A DNA stretch of 64,000 nt, taken from Acarospora socialis. Lineage: Eukaryota; Ascomycota; Lecanoromycetes; Acarosporales; Acarosporaceae. Positions 49,401 to 61,649 of the stretch are shown piece after piece. Under the pieces are notes generated by a model. That model made no database searches and was not told the DNA's origin. It saw only the letters and a program-made list of their open reading frames with translations. The stretch lies in assembly GCA_025617375.2 (NCBI GenBank), contig JAMYGW020000014.1:124001-188000 (forward strand), read 5' to 3'. The position numbers and the translations under genes are program-made. The first letter of the stretch is position 1; each line of letters begins with the position of its first letter.

Positions 49401-50330
49401 TTCAGCAAATTCCAGATGTCTAACTACTGATTTCGCTAGAGTGTGCCACGAAATCTGACAATTGGCCTCGGCCTTTCCTCGATGAACGTTTGGAGACTAT
49501 GCCATTATCTTGGGCTTGTCAGTGTGCGTAGCAGACTTACCGACAGTCCAAGATGATGGGATGATGGAGATCCCTGATGCTGAAAACCCGTTCGACTGGA
49601 ATGTCGATCAGGTGGTGGCAGCACTTTGGAATTTGACGGGGTCTTGGGCAAAAGCGACGGCACCTACAAGAGCAAGGATTTGAAACACGAAACAGATGGT
49701 TGACTGACCAAGACGCCGTCATGGAATCCACTTCCCGAACCCAGAGGGTTCGAGCAAGCCCTCCAGGATACCGCATTGATGGACGCATGCTCTTGACTCA
49801 ACTCGATCATGCTTCTAGGCAAGTATTACTTTACCCTGTTTACAGAAGCACCATGGCTTCGAGCACCAGGCGGCTGTGTGCTTGGACGGCCTGATCTGAT
49901 CGATTGCTAGCCCTTATGAGGGGAAACGCCAATCCGCCGCCAAATTGATCCGGCATACTACACCAACCGCACCTCCTCGACGGCGAAAATCCCTCACCGC
50001 CACTGCCAGTACAACTGGTCCGTACGACGGTTCACTTGCGCCCGCCACGAGGTAGATGAGCGTAAGTCAAACGTGAACACTACAAAACATCCTGCTCACC
50101 CCTCACCTCATCCGCTCACCTCACCTGTTAAGGTAAGGCCAGTGCAAGGCTAACAGGTTTGCAGCGCGAAGGCCCGCGCCTATGGTCTGCCCGGGGCCGT
50201 CCGCGTCGCGGGGGTTACGGAAGCGCTGACTGGAGCCCCGTCCCCGCCGACGCCGGCAGTGCAACCGTCTGACCATTCTGCCGTTGCGTGCCGCCATAGA
50301 AACCGTACGGGCCCTGAGCAGCCGTTGTCG
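46500..50330. other. No supported gene
   Basis: Short frames only. A Cys-containing plus frame at 47858-48127 (ACGCPKACHRPFEWF, CKNKDDPC) has no signal peptide in frame and no partner exons, so it is left unassigned. Confidence 0.45.
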
Positions 50331-50337
50331 CCCGCCT

Positions 50338-50416
50338 CGCTCCGCCGCCCGCCTCGCTCCGCCGCCCGTCCGCTTGCCGCCCGTCCGCTTGCCGCCCGTC
50401 CGTTTGCCGCCCGCTA
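50338..50416. repeat. 15-bp GC-rich tandem repeat
   Basis: The word cgtccgcttgccgcc is repeated about three times, preceded by related cgctccgccgcccgc words. The last copy is diverged (gtttgccgcccgc). It gives the GRQADGRQADG-type repeat in a minus frame, which I regard as chance. Confidence 0.75.
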
Positions 50417-51112
50417 ACCCGCCCCTCCGTCGACGCCGACGCCAACACGATCAGGGTTTGTCCTCTGCCGTCAAAACAACCTTCAGTGAATGCACAAGCC
50501 AAGTATGGTGTAAAGCAGGCATATCGAAGTGTTTGCCGCTCGTCAACCGAATTTCGAGAATCACGCGGAGAAGGTGCTGCCGCCGGCTGCGTCGCAGGCA
50601 ATGAAGGAGCTGAACAACGTGCCTCGCGCTCGGGAACTCGTCTGCCTCCGTCGAGGCAAAAGGATATGAACCGAAACGCGAGCCAAGAAACTGTTCTGGC
50701 GCAAACCCGCGCCAGCGCGAACAACACCCATGTACCCGCTGCAGTAATGGGACCAGTCCGTTCTCAACGTGTGTGGTAGCCATGCGCTACTTGAATGGGT
50801 CGCGCCAATTATCACTATAACAGTGAAGAATCATCCTATTCGTTCCGGTAAGCGATCCTTTGCCTTTGCAGCGTGAAGAGAACTAAATATGCCCATGTTC
50901 GTGGTTGGAGAAGCTGCCCCTGCCTTCCAGAAACCTTTCCTGTCGAGCACGCTCGACTGAACCGCCGCCGCCCCAGCCATAACCGCAGGCCACCTCCTCC
51001 TCCTCCTCTCACCGCCACCGTCTCACCTCCTGGTCTCTTTTCGCTGACGCCGCAAACCAGCCGCTACCACCACAGCAGCTGATGTTCTCCAACCTCACGC
51101 CAGCATACCACA

Positions 51113-51445
51113 GTGGCTGGCAGCCAATCAAACGACCTACGCGCCCGCCGCCTGCCTTCACCGGCCCCCTCTCCTCCACGCCTGTTCTCCCGGCAGCAAG
51201 CTTCTCATCGGGCCCCTGCTACGGCGAGCGTACTGGAAGACTTGCTGCTGTTGGAGGCGATGGCGGCCAACCTTTGCGGCCTTGCCATCAACTACAGCAG
51301 ACTGGCAGGCCATTACCGGAGTCTGGCGGACTGGCATTATATGCAGGCGGATTTCATTGCGAAGGAAGGTACGCGTGAGCGGGCGTCTTTTTCGCGGAGT
51401 TACTTTAGTTCGATGGAAACAAAACACATTTGTTACTGCTATTGA
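51113..51445 (+). CDS. Possible small protein or terminal exon, unassigned
   Basis: A plus frame carries a Pro/Ser/Ala-rich beginning and then a coding-like helical part, VLEDLLLLEAMAANLCGLAI and LADWHYMQADFIAKEG (about 51225-51370), before a stop at 51445. A GTACGCGTGAGC sequence at about 51369 could be a splice donor, in which case the coding part continues elsewhere. An upstream Pro-rich stretch (50980-51020, cctcctcctcctcc) suggests a longer disordered protein, but I cannot build one gene model. No family recognised. Confidence 0.25.
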   Translation: MAGSQSNDLRARRLPSPAPSPPRLFSRQQASHRAPATASVLEDLLLLEAMAANLCGLAINYSRLAGHYRSLADWHYMQADFIAKEGTRERASFSRSYFSSMETKHICYCY

Positions 51446-51449
51446 GTCG

Positions 51450-53995
51450 TACCTGCCTCCGGTACCCGTAGATTCTCCGTAGCCCTGTTTTGTGAGCATG
51501 GCAGTAGACTGTAGGTAAACAAGTCTGTAAAGGACGACAGTGTGCAGTCATATGAACCTGTACCCTCGAACTTCCGCAGTAGAACGTTCGCAGTCAAGCA
51601 ACCGCTTGTCTCGTCTGTTGCGTCCAGGTGGTCAGAAGTTATCGCTGATCCGTGATACGTACAGCTCTCTCCATCTCGTCGTACTCTTTTTCTACCCTGG
51701 CCAAGTATACATATATGTCATACGTGAATTTGTCCAAACGCCGTCTAGGTGCGCCTATAACCCAGTTCTCTTTCTTCTGCAAACTCTTTTCTTCATTTTA
51801 CTGCCAGAAGTTCAAATGGCCTTGTCAATTCATCGTCTGACTGAATCTGCACAAAGTATTATTTGCAATTTCGGTCGACCGCGGCCCAAGAACCACCTCA
51901 ACCTTCTGGTGTTCTGGTAGCCCATGGACGGTGGAAACCCTGGTTGTTTGCCAGATATATCGTTTTGTGTGCTCTTGGAAAAGAACATGCTGCAATTTGC
52001 GCCCGAAGCAGATGACCAAGCGGCATTGACATTAACAAGTTTCCTACGGCCATTTCCACTTATCAGCCTTCTGCCTTATGATGTGGTCCCGGCTGCTTTT
52101 CTCTTCACTCGCGGAATGGATCCCCCAGCTATGAACCAGTCATGATAGTGTCCTCACATGCTGGATCCTGGTATCTGTACACTAACATCTGGCAATGGTC
52201 GATCGCGTTGTCGTGGATAGTTTGAGACCCGAGATTTTCTCGAGATGTTGTGTATGTCCTTGGTGGTTCAGCTCCGAACCTCTCATCAGCGACTATTTCC
52301 AAAAGCTAGCGCCTTCTTCTACCGTCATTTCCATCTGCGTTGCCTCACTATCACCTCCCAGTTCCCATCATCCTCTGCTTCGCACCACTGGAGGATGGAG
52401 GCAGCTAGACCGTTGATGTCGTCGGCCTCGAAGTCAGCATTGTTAACCCCTCCGGCGCCGAGTTGTCCATGTCTGTTGTGCTAGCGGCGTTTCCGCTAGT
52501 ACGGACGAGGCGCCGGCGGCGGATGAAAGAGTAGATCGAACTGATCGTCTGAGCCGGACCCGCGGTTGTTTGTCGGCGAGACTCCATTGTGGACAGGCTG
52601 TCAGGGCAGTATTAGCGTTCTGTACTGGGCTCTTGGAAGCAGATTTTAGCCAGCAGACGCGTCTTATCAGAAATTAAGGGCATGTCGGTAAGGCCTTGGA
52701 GAATGTGACATGCGACGCGAATGCTCATGAAGGTGTTTTATCAAGACATGTGACCGAAAGCGTGCAAAGGATCGCAACATTCCACGCAAATGGGATGGAG
52801 GATCTGAGAAATCCCCGTCGTGCTCGTTTCCGTGGTCCAAGCCTCGCCAGATGGTTGTCAATCAAACAAACGTTCAAAGTGCGGTTGATGATGGATCTCT
52901 TCGTAACCATGGGTGCAGAAGCAGCTCGCCAGCGCCCAATCTTGTCGCTGGTTGGAACTTAAGATCTCAACAGGTGCTGTTCTGAACAGATAGTAGAAGC
53001 CGAGTATACACAAGTTCCTTGTTTGATCATTGCATGAGAGTCGAGGATCGGGTCAGACCACTCCAAATAACCGCCTGACTCGGTGAGGAGAGAGAGCGAA
53101 GAAAGACATGTATATAGCGTACTAAAGTAAGACGACGAGTTGTATAGCATATAAATAAGTACTATTGCGGGCCACAAAGCATGGTGTTTTCCGCTGTGCT
53201 GACCTCCCTGAGCATATCCAGAGTTCAGCACTTACTCAATGTCAAGTTAAGATTCTTCGCTCTTCACTAAACCGAACGTAGAAAAAGCTCCTCCTGGATG
53301 CTCATAAAACAGTAAAGCGGCAATCCTACCTGGACGGTAGGGACATGTTGGAATCCTCGCTCTCGTTCAAGGAACCTCCTAAGAAAGCTCATGCTTTCAG
53401 GACGGACGGGTGAGGCTAGACAACACGCAAGGAGAATATTGCGATTTGCCATCGCAATGCAGGGAAGCCGATAGGGTTGGTGTTGGCCAAATTATAGAGA
53501 CTTGTCGCGAAATGGTTCGACTTCATAATCATAGTCGTGGTTCACGCCCAAAGTCTACACACCTTCACCGCGACACCTTCCACGCTCACTTCCACATCCA
53601 TGCCCACGTCCACGTCCACGTCCGCGTCCGCGACCTGATAGCCGTTCCAGAAACCCTCCTGCCGTCTGCGGTCAGCGCATGCCTTTAAACGGTACGTTGA
53701 TATCTTACTACTTCCGCGGTCGATCCACCGCCCTCTTCAGGTTTCAAACCATATCCGCCTCCTCACTAGTTCGCGAAGTTGTATCCGCGATTTATCTTGA
53801 GCGAAAGCTTCAATGCCATACGGTTGGCTCTCGAGCTCGAATAGAGGTTCGTACCGAAATCATGTCTAACCGTCGAAGACAGACCCTCGCACCGACGCGT
53901 TCGTATTTGTGTGTCACAACACATCTCTGTTCGCAGATTTAGCTTACACAAGGCCTTCTCAGACTCACCAAGCCTCCCCGGCGAGCTACCAATAA
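51450..53995. other. No supported gene; short hexamer run near 53.6 kb
   Basis: Only short frames. At about 53596-53632 there is a run of six-base units (cacgtc / cgcgtc) next to cacttccacatccatgcc. This may be the promoter side or an upstream exon of the AT-hook gene at 54013. Confidence 0.4.
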
Positions 53996-54012
53996 GCAGG
54001 AGCGTACCAAAA

Positions 54013-55365
54013 ATGGATACCATAACATCAACCGAAGAAGACGGCGTAGCGTCGCAGGTTGAGATAGATGACATCTATCCTTCAGCTCCGAACCCAGGCA
54101 GGAAAAGAGGAAGGCCGCAAGGATCTAAGAACCTCCCAACGTTCGAAGCTCGGAGGGTCAACAAAAAGATACTGGCGCAAGCCCATTACGAGAGAAAAAA
54201 GGAAGTCTGTAGAGTAGCGGCTGAGATGAATCTTGACGTTTGTTCGGCCACGAACACAGGAAGGAAAAGAGGGAGGCCGCGAGGCTCCAAGAACCGTCCA
54301 AAGTCCGAACTGCTGAAGACGGATGAACAGTTGCTAAGCCTTGCACAAGACGAGAGAAAAGAAGAACGAACGAATCTCGATGGTCTGTCAGCGGCAAACC
54401 CAGGCGGAAGGAGAGGGAGACCGCGAGGCTCCAAGAACCGCCCAAAGCCGGAGCCGCTAAAGGCGGATGAACATTTGCTAAGCCAAGGCCGTGATGAGGG
54501 AACGGAAGAACGAAAGTATCTCGGTGGTCTTTCAGCTGCGAACCCAGGCAGGAAAAGAGGGAGGCCGCAGGGTTCCAAGAACCGTCCGAAGCCCGAACCT
54601 CCAAAGCTGGATGAGCAGTTGCAGGGCCGCACACATCACGACCGAGAAGATGAACGAACGTATCTCGCGAAGGGAACGAACCCAGTCAACTTCAGTCATG
54701 AGCGGCAACAACATGTGGCACGGGTGCCGGAACACGAGATACAGGAGAATAAACCCAGCGAAGTAGATCAGCCATGGCGCGAACAGGGAAGAAGTTCTCC
54801 ATATTCAACAGATAGCGGCATCAGCCACGCACGGGATTTGCGTAACTCGCCAAAGAATGCATGCAATCCAGACAAGCCAACTCGCCAACGAAAGCAGTAC
54901 AAGCCACTGGACCTCCCAGGGCCAAGTAATGTGCCATACAAGGATACCGCGGACATAGCGGCGTCCCGACGGTGGCGGGCAGACCGAGAAACTCAAGCCA
55001 GGCGTTTCGCCCAGCTGGAGAAGTTTTTGGCGGCAAATGATCAGGAAAGCAATGTGGGAAGTGAGCCACGGCAGCGCCGAAGTCAACGTGTTTCCGGACA
55101 GCGAGGAAACTTCGATAAGGAAAAGCTGGATGAAATGGCAATAGTAGAGGGAGACACACAGGATTCTTGCACCAACGGCGATACAGGCAGTGAGAATTCA
55201 GACGGGAGTTCCGATGACGGCGAACTGCACGGCTTGGCATCGTGGGTCCCACTATCAGTGGCAAGTCGGCCAGTTGGGTTTCTGGGCCAGATACGACAAG
55301 ATGTGGGATTCTTGCCGAAGCCATCTGGGATGCAAGTCGGAGTACCGCAGCCTATTATGTATTAG
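54013..55365 (+). CDS. AT-hook protein, 450 aa, four AT-hooks
   Basis: The open frame starts at MDTITSTEEDG. Upstream in-frame codons back to 53911 hold no ATG, only a GTG. Four AT-hook motifs of the form GRKRGRPxGSKN begin at residues 29, 83, 131 and 179. The last three are 48 residues apart and sit in a repeated module (SAANPGRKRGRPQGSKNRPK). AT-hooks bind the minor groove of AT-rich DNA, so the protein is very probably nuclear. The second half is polar, with a basic helix near RRWRADRETQARRFAQLEKF (about residues 317-336) and an acidic stretch (GSENSDGSSDDGE) near residue 400; no enzymatic domain was seen. A ttcgcag acceptor-like site at 53930-53936 leaves open an upstream exon. Its downstream neighbour on the same strand is an SNF2 ATPase, which would fit a chromatin role, but only by position. 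Confidence 0.78.
   Translation: MDTITSTEEDGVASQVEIDDIYPSAPNPGRKRGRPQGSKNLPTFEARRVNKKILAQAHYERKKEVCRVAAEMNLDVCSATNTGRKRGRPRGSKNRPKSELLKTDEQLLSLAQDERKEERTNLDGLSAANPGGRRGRPRGSKNRPKPEPLKADEHLLSQGRDEGTEERKYLGGLSAANPGRKRGRPQGSKNRPKPEPPKLDEQLQGRTHHDREDERTYLAKGTNPVNFSHERQQHVARVPEHEIQENKPSEVDQPWREQGRSSPYSTDSGISHARDLRNSPKNACNPDKPTRQRKQYKPLDLPGPSNVPYKDTADIAASRRWRADRETQARRFAQLEKFLAANDQESNVGSEPRQRRSQRVSGQRGNFDKEKLDEMAIVEGDTQDSCTNGDTGSENSDGSSDDGELHGLASWVPLSVASRPVGFLGQIRQDVGFLPKPSGMQVGVPQPIMY
54230..54625. repeat. 144-bp coding repeat in the AT-hook gene
   Basis: AT-hook cores begin at 54259, 54403 and 54547, exactly 144 bp (48 codons) apart, each with a similar upstream aaYccaggMRgaaRgag and downstream caagaaccgYcc stretch. 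A fourth, more distant copy starts at 54097. The module has been duplicated in tandem within the gene. Confidence 0.85.
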
Positions 55366-55474
55366 TGCTCGGCGGAGGAAGATCAGTGGATATCAGTGGA
55401 AACGAATCTATGACACATGAACCTTCATAGCATGGCAAAGAAGCGTCTGCTGCCGTTGCTGTTGTATAGTTCTA

Positions 55475-55537
55475 GGTCGTAAATGAATGCGTTCGCTTAG
55501 CCCTGCTCCGCCTGAGAAAACGCATTCATTTATGACC
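55475..55537. repeat. Long hairpin behind the AT-hook gene
   Basis: The left arm ggtcgtaaatgaatgcgttc (55475-55494, continuing gcttag) and right arm (55512-55537, gaaaacgcattcatttatgacc) are inverted copies of about 26 bp with a few mismatches and a loop of about 11 bases. It lies 110 bp after the stop codon. It may act in 3'-end formation or be a small mobile-element relic; the sequence does not decide. Confidence 0.7.
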
Positions 55538-55539
55538 CA

Positions 55540-58080
55540 TACCTGTACATACATGTCTGCATCCATTTCAGCTCTGGCTTTCTTGTTCGGAAGCGGACCA
55601 CGGGAGAACTAATATGTAGACCTCATAATTCGTAACACGCTGGGCCTCGGCATCAATGGTCCCACCTTCTAGTATTAGATATGATGGTCTACGCTCAGAC
55701 CAATTTACTATCCTAAGGTGAGTACAATGGTATAGGTCCTGGATCCTCCCTTGACTTGAGATCTTAGGGCATAGCTCTCAAGCTTGGATCAACGCTTTTC
55801 ATAAGCTTAGGCAGGCAGCGTTGTTCGGATTGGTACGAGATGAGAGGGAAAGAGCCAGCTGATTGGACCGAGTGGAAGTCAACTCAAAAGCATCAGGTAC
55901 CGTTTGAATAATGTCATTATTGCGGTGCAATCCGTCATCAAATTATCACTGCGCAATAGGGCAGAGTAACGGACAGGGTATCGTAGATGAATGATAGCGC
56001 CCCTGCTTATGTAAACCAATCGGGTGTTATGCCAATCGTGGTCAGTATCTTAGTGTGTACGACGGAGTACCTTATCTTTGACCTAGATGCTACCTCATAT
56101 GGAGCTGGCTTGGGCTTCCACAGGAGACTTACTCTCAAGACTTCCTGACAACGGCCCAAGAAGATTACATTGCCTCTTGAGATTTCGCCTGCATACAAAT
56201 GGACCAGCAAAGCCTCGATTCCTCTCACAGTCATCATCCTCAATCCGAACGTCTCCCTACGGCCAGACAGCCTCCGGTACTATTCATGAATAGACTCCCA
56301 TTGCCCTCGCTGGCCCCATGGCATTTTCGACCTGTAGTCTGAAACGAGGAAGTCTTACGCTACCAACGTCCCTTCGGGACCTCCCAATTGGACGGCATCA
56401 CAACTTGACCCGCCGTTTGCATTTCTGACCGAGGCCATCCGTCACACTGCTGCGACTGCATTCGGTAGAAGCATTAACATGGACGCCGCGGAACGAATCC
56501 GCTATACTCAATGCAAGCCGCCAGGGAGGTACCGGCTTGTGAGCTTGCGCTATCCAGACACTTCATCCCTCTCCGGTCAAACAGTTCGGCGCCATCCTGC
56601 TATTTAGCGTCTGGCTTCAATGGCTTGTATGAGTGGCTGGGACTTGATGAGCACGATTGATTGCGGGATTGATCGACTCGGCAATACACCTGTGAAATCT
56701 CGCAATGGGTTCCAGCGTCATCCAAGACCCCAAGTCATCACAGCGTCGCCGGTCTTACAGCTCAACGGTGACAACTCAGGCCCTATCCGGGCAACTATTC
56801 ACCCGATGGAATGCCAGCCATTGGAAAGCCATTGATGTACGGATTGAGCCTCGGTCGAGATGTGGCGAGATGTGGCGGTCCGGGAATCAGGGGGCTGGGA
56901 TAGTAACACTTTGATGGCAGCGGTACCTCAATGACTCGACGCAGATTGTTGGCTCGTGAGTGACGCGGCCACCTCGGCACTCCGCTGATAAAGCATTGGC
57001 TATGAGCATCGACGTCTTGAGCTCCTGTGTGGCAAGCATCGACGGAAGATGGCAAGCGCCAATGCTATCCTGCTGTCGTTATGAGCGGTTTCGAAGGACA
57101 ACCATCGTCGGCCTAATACTCGAACACAGAACTCGCTATAATGTCATCCAGGCATAGTGTAAGAACTTTACAGCGTACTATGGGTGATACAGTGTTGGCT
57201 GCAATACTCGTGACACTCCGCGAGAGTGCAGCTTCTCCACGGCAGCGGAAGTGACGGCGGCAGAGTCATAAGGTGAGAGAGATGCAGGCCGCATCAAGGA
57301 CGTTATAAGTCTTTCAGATGTCGCCGCTAAAAGGTACCAGGAAGTGGCTCCACCACTCAATCCACGAGCGATTGGCAAGTGCCTGAATGGGGTGCCGCAC
57401 TGGTGTCGAAAGTCGGTGATAAACTGGCTGTATATGAAAAGGGATCGGGGTTTTGGCGAAATGGAAGGCTTGGACCAAAACCCTGCTCAGCCGCGCTCCT
57501 ATATAAAATTACCCAGCCAGCTGGTGATGAGCATTGCGATACTGGTTTGCGGCTCCGTTAGATGCATGACAGAGGGTGGCGATCATGCTTTGATGGCTCG
57601 GTCCATTCAACCCTCACCCACCATATACGATTCGGTTCAGTAAACTACTACCACCTCGAACCTGCTGTGGCTTTCACCAACCGGAAATCATCGAGAAGTG
57701 AGTTTTCACATGTTTGTCTTTACGTGCTTCATCTAAGGCACGGCCTACGTTCAGAGCCGTCGAACTCGTCCATCCTAGTTCTCTTGGTTTGACTACCTAG
57801 GTAGTAGTTCAGCATCCAAACTCGTGAGTATCCTGCAGTTCGATCTGTGGCGCTGTCAGGTTTTGGAGGCAGTGAATTTACCTTCATTCGCCCGGTCAAG
57901 CCTCTCACTTTCCTCATTTACGTCACTCCGCCCACTCATCAGCAAACTTCCTGGAACCGAAGTTAGACCTGCCAAGCAGCTCTTCAAAGATCGCTGGAGG
58001 TAAGTTCATTAACCACTTGATGACTTCCTGCAACATTCAGAACAACACCGCGGCCTCGAATTTGCCAGATAAACCTCGCT
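55540..58080. other. No supported gene; possible 5' leader intron of the SNF2 gene
   Basis: Short frames without motifs. Just before the SNF2 start, gaggtaagttc at 57998 and acattcag ending at 58040 would make a 41-nt intron, a little short, that could lie in the 5' leader. A palindrome actacctaggtagt is centred near 57795. Confidence 0.4.
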
Positions 58081-58081
58081 G

Positions 58082-61000
58082 ATGGACGAGGTAGAGCACA
58101 AGGTGTCGGCTTCGCGACTCGGACTTCCTCACAACGGCATTCACGTCATGTCAAGCCCTCTTTTCCTAGAACTCGTTGAGACCCCTGCCGGTTGGACGGG
58201 CGAGAGTCCAGATAGGCATGGACTCCGACCTCTTCAATTCCCGATCTCGGTCGGTGACGCCGGTGACGTACCAACGTTCAAAGATCTAGACGGATTCATT
58301 CATCAAAAATTCGATCCTATATCTCATCCACTGCGTAAGTAACCCTCTGTCGTGCTCGTCTATGACTAACTCGTGTGTCAAGGATTTCGAGTATCATCAA
58401 TATATCGGTGGGAAACACTCCAAGGCCGGAATGCGTTGACTGGGGCCGTGGAACAGAAGACTCTAAAACACTTCATCAAAAACGACTCAGATTTGGTCGC
58501 TACGTTCCACGTCTTTGCTCAAATACCGAAGGGTACGGCCTGGGAGTTGTTCTTTCACCTCGTACTCCAAGCTCCCGAGGATATGAACTTAGATCCGCAA
58601 CCCAATAAGGTAAGCACACCTTCTTGATTAGGGCGTGCCTTGTGACTAATCTGCTGTTACAGAGGTCAGCGGGTACTGTTTTGAATAACGACAGCTCGGT
58701 GAAGCGCTCACGTATTGAGGAACCGAAACCCGAATCTCTAGTACCTCCACTGCAGCTGGCTCCCAGCCAGGAAAGCCAGACACCTCATCTCGCTAAGAGC
58801 TCTAACGACCAATGGTCCAAAGTCTTGCTTGCTCCGCCTTCACCGTCCGGAACCGGATCCAAAAATCATCCGCTTCTTATCGAGCACAACGAGGGGGACA
58901 ACATACCCATCGGCGTGACCCTCGGGAACGTCCTACTGAAGTCGTCTGTGGAGCGAGACAGTGAGGCAGACCCAGACGTGCTCTCACACGCCCAGTACGT
59001 CCTTTTTCATTCAGTTCGAAGAACAATGCCAGCAACTAACACTTCAGATTTCTCCAATTCGTAAATAATCCGGCCTACGAGCGGGACACGCTCGCGGAAG
59101 CAATGGGGTTCTTCGGTATCAACAAAGTTACCGACCCAATCTGCGCGTGGATATCTCCGCGTATCATACTAAAGCCTCATCAACTTGTTGCTATCCGTTG
59201 GATGATATTGAAGGCGGCAGGGAAGATTCGAGGCGGTATATTAGGGGATGATTGCGGACTTGGGAAGGTTGGTCAAATCGGTAGCTTCGTTGTGACTCGG
59301 GCTGACTGGATTCGTACAGACGATGACGACTCTGGCCTTCATTATTTGGTGGGCCCACAGCACGTACGCCGAGAAGTCAAACACCGGGCAAAGTGGGCAC
59401 CACAACTCCGAGCTGAGAGATGCGTTAAATAGGACGCAAGCCACAATCATCTTAGTGTGAGTCTTCCCGAGCCGCTTTCGGCTGGCCCGTTCGAATGGAT
59501 CCATGCTGACTCATACCCAGCCCCCCCGCTCTCGTGTTCGTGTGGGTTGAAGAGTGGAATCGCATCACCGAGGGTTCAGCAATCCCTCCATGGGTCAATC
59601 TCATGGTGGTGTATAACAACAACCCGATTACGTGGACGCAATGTGAGAGGCAAGTCGCAAACCTGGACGGTACGCACGTTCCATACGGCACGATCATCTT
59701 GACCTCATACAACACCTTCGGCGTCCGTCTAAGCTCCAAGTTGAGAAGGAATCCATTTTCAAGGGCTGGCCAATGGTTGAACGGAGCAGATCCAACACTC
59801 TTTAGCCGCCTGATCTGCGACGAAGCGCATATCCTGCGGACTGGCCAACGATCGGAGTATTGTCTTATTCGCAACAGTCACATCGAATCCTTTTTCGCCC
59901 TCACTGCAACACCGCTCGTGAGAGCCTTCGACGACTTGAGGGCACTGCTGCGGCTGCTTCCCTGCGAGGGATTTGAAGCGGAAGAACGAAAGAAGGCGTC
60001 GGCGGACATGCAGAAAGAGTTTCAGCAGAAGCGAACTCAGACGAAACTCACCTTCCCTGCTTGCAACATCGGTGAAGAGGAACCGATACTCCCTGTCGAT
60101 GACGAGGCTACCAGAGCCAAGAAGCTCGAAACCAACGCTCGCATCCGTCAACAGAAAGGCAAGCATCAGGAAGCCTGCAAGTTTCTAGAGTACCGCAGCT
60201 TGATCCCGAAGCAGCATCCGCAAGAAGATGTGTATGTGCTTTCAGAAGACTTCTGGTCATCACAAGACCTATCCAAAATGCCTCCGTCCAGCGATAACAA
60301 GCAGTGGCAAACTACGGGAGCGACTGTGTCATATATCTTGATGCAGCTTATGCTCAGAAGATCGCTGACCGGTCGACTGAGCATACCCCCGGAAAATAAG
60401 TTCCAACGTTTCCTGGACATTCCGCGTATGGAGGTAACGACGACACCGGTGGTTTTCCGCAATGCGGAAGATCGGCGTTTTTACACCAATATTGCATCAA
60501 CGATCGAGGTTTCCAAGAGAGTAGGGGACGAATCACAGAGAGGTAAGGTGCTACATCTCTATAAGGCAGGCCTATGTCCGGTAACCATCGACGCGATCCG
60601 TGCGACCCAAGGCAACTCAAAAGTACTGTGGGACCCCAAAGACGATGGATACCCAGACACAAATATTGCGTTCTCATGCAACAGCCTTTTCACAACCGAG
60701 CAACTCAACAAGATGTTCCCGAAATCCAATGCAGATGACGGGGCCAATGGATTGAAAGTGAAGGATGTTGGCACGTGGCCATCGGCAATAAGAGGAATGT
60801 TCATTCAGCGGATGTGCAATGGTTCGCCCAAGCTTCGCCACCTGAGGCAGCGCCTGATCGCACTTAAACAAAATGGACAGGAGAAGCTGTTGGTGTGGTG
60901 TACCTTCCCGGTATCACAATGGACACTGACCTTTGTAAGTTGCTGCTAAACTTTCCTAATGAGCGAGTAGATTCTGACCTTTCGTATCAATCTTACTGAC

Positions 61001-61647
61001 CACTTGGCTCCCTGCTGGTATAGTTCTGCCTGCTTCATGGCGTCACGACCCGCGCCCTTGCAAGCGCAATAACCAGTTCCGACGGCCGTGCGGCAATCAC
61101 CAATCGCTTCAATCTACCTATGAACACTTCCGAAGATCGGCTCAAGCAACTGGGAGTAGGTCCCCCGATCAAAGTTCTCGTCATGAGCTTTGCTGTGTCT
61201 GGGTTGGGTTTGAATCTCTGGGCGCAGTGCCACGAGAATATCGTTATGGAGATTAGCACATCCTATACAACTGAATACCAAGGATGGTGTCGGATCCGAC
61301 GAATCGGTCAAAAACACGTCCAACGAACCACTCGCCTGGTGAATCGTGAAACCCTTGATGCGCAGCAAGAAAAGGCCATGCTTCAGAACATGCTCCCAAT
61401 CACTTACGCAATGGTGACCATTGGACAGCACATTGAGCAACAAGGTCTTCAGGGACAGACGGATGATACCAGCGACAAGAATATTCTCGACATCCTTGTT
61501 GGCAGCATTGGGGCCGATGAGCGTGCCGCCAACGGTCTGGCTTATCAAGTTCTTGGCGGCGAGGAATATGACCCTGCCAATGACCTCAATTTAACTGAAT
61601 TTGCTGGAGCTGTTCAACCCAGGGGGAAAGGAACAGTACTGAGCTAG
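58082..61647 (+). CDS. SNF2-family DNA-dependent ATPase, 1068 aa, seven exons
   Basis: SNF2 ATPases move along double-stranded DNA to remodel chromatin or displace proteins. Exons: 58082-58334, 58383-58609, 58663-58994, 59048-59267, 59320-59456, 59521-60934, 61024-61647. All six introns are GT-AG (48-89 nt), most with CTAAC-like branch sites, and all keep frame, giving 3207 nt. Motif I GDDCGLGKT is at about residues 337-345, split exactly at the K/T junction by intron 4. LVPPALVFVWVEEW follows, DEAH is at 490-493, TATPL at 518-522, and the C-terminal lobe has SGLGLNL (about 920) and QGWCRIRRIGQKH (about 947-959). The usual QxxGRxHRxGQ has C for G and R for H here, but the arginine finger is kept. 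There is no RING or chromo/bromo domain between the lobes. The N-terminal 300 residues are unassigned. Everything needed for ATPase function appears present. The subfamily is uncertain; it may be a divergent accessory type. Confidence 0.87.
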
Positions 61648-61649
61648 AG

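Noticed and set aside
53911-54012. Longer N-terminus for the AT-hook protein
   Set aside because: The first codon at 53911 is GTG and there is no in-frame ATG before 54013; a eukaryotic start at 54013 is more likely.
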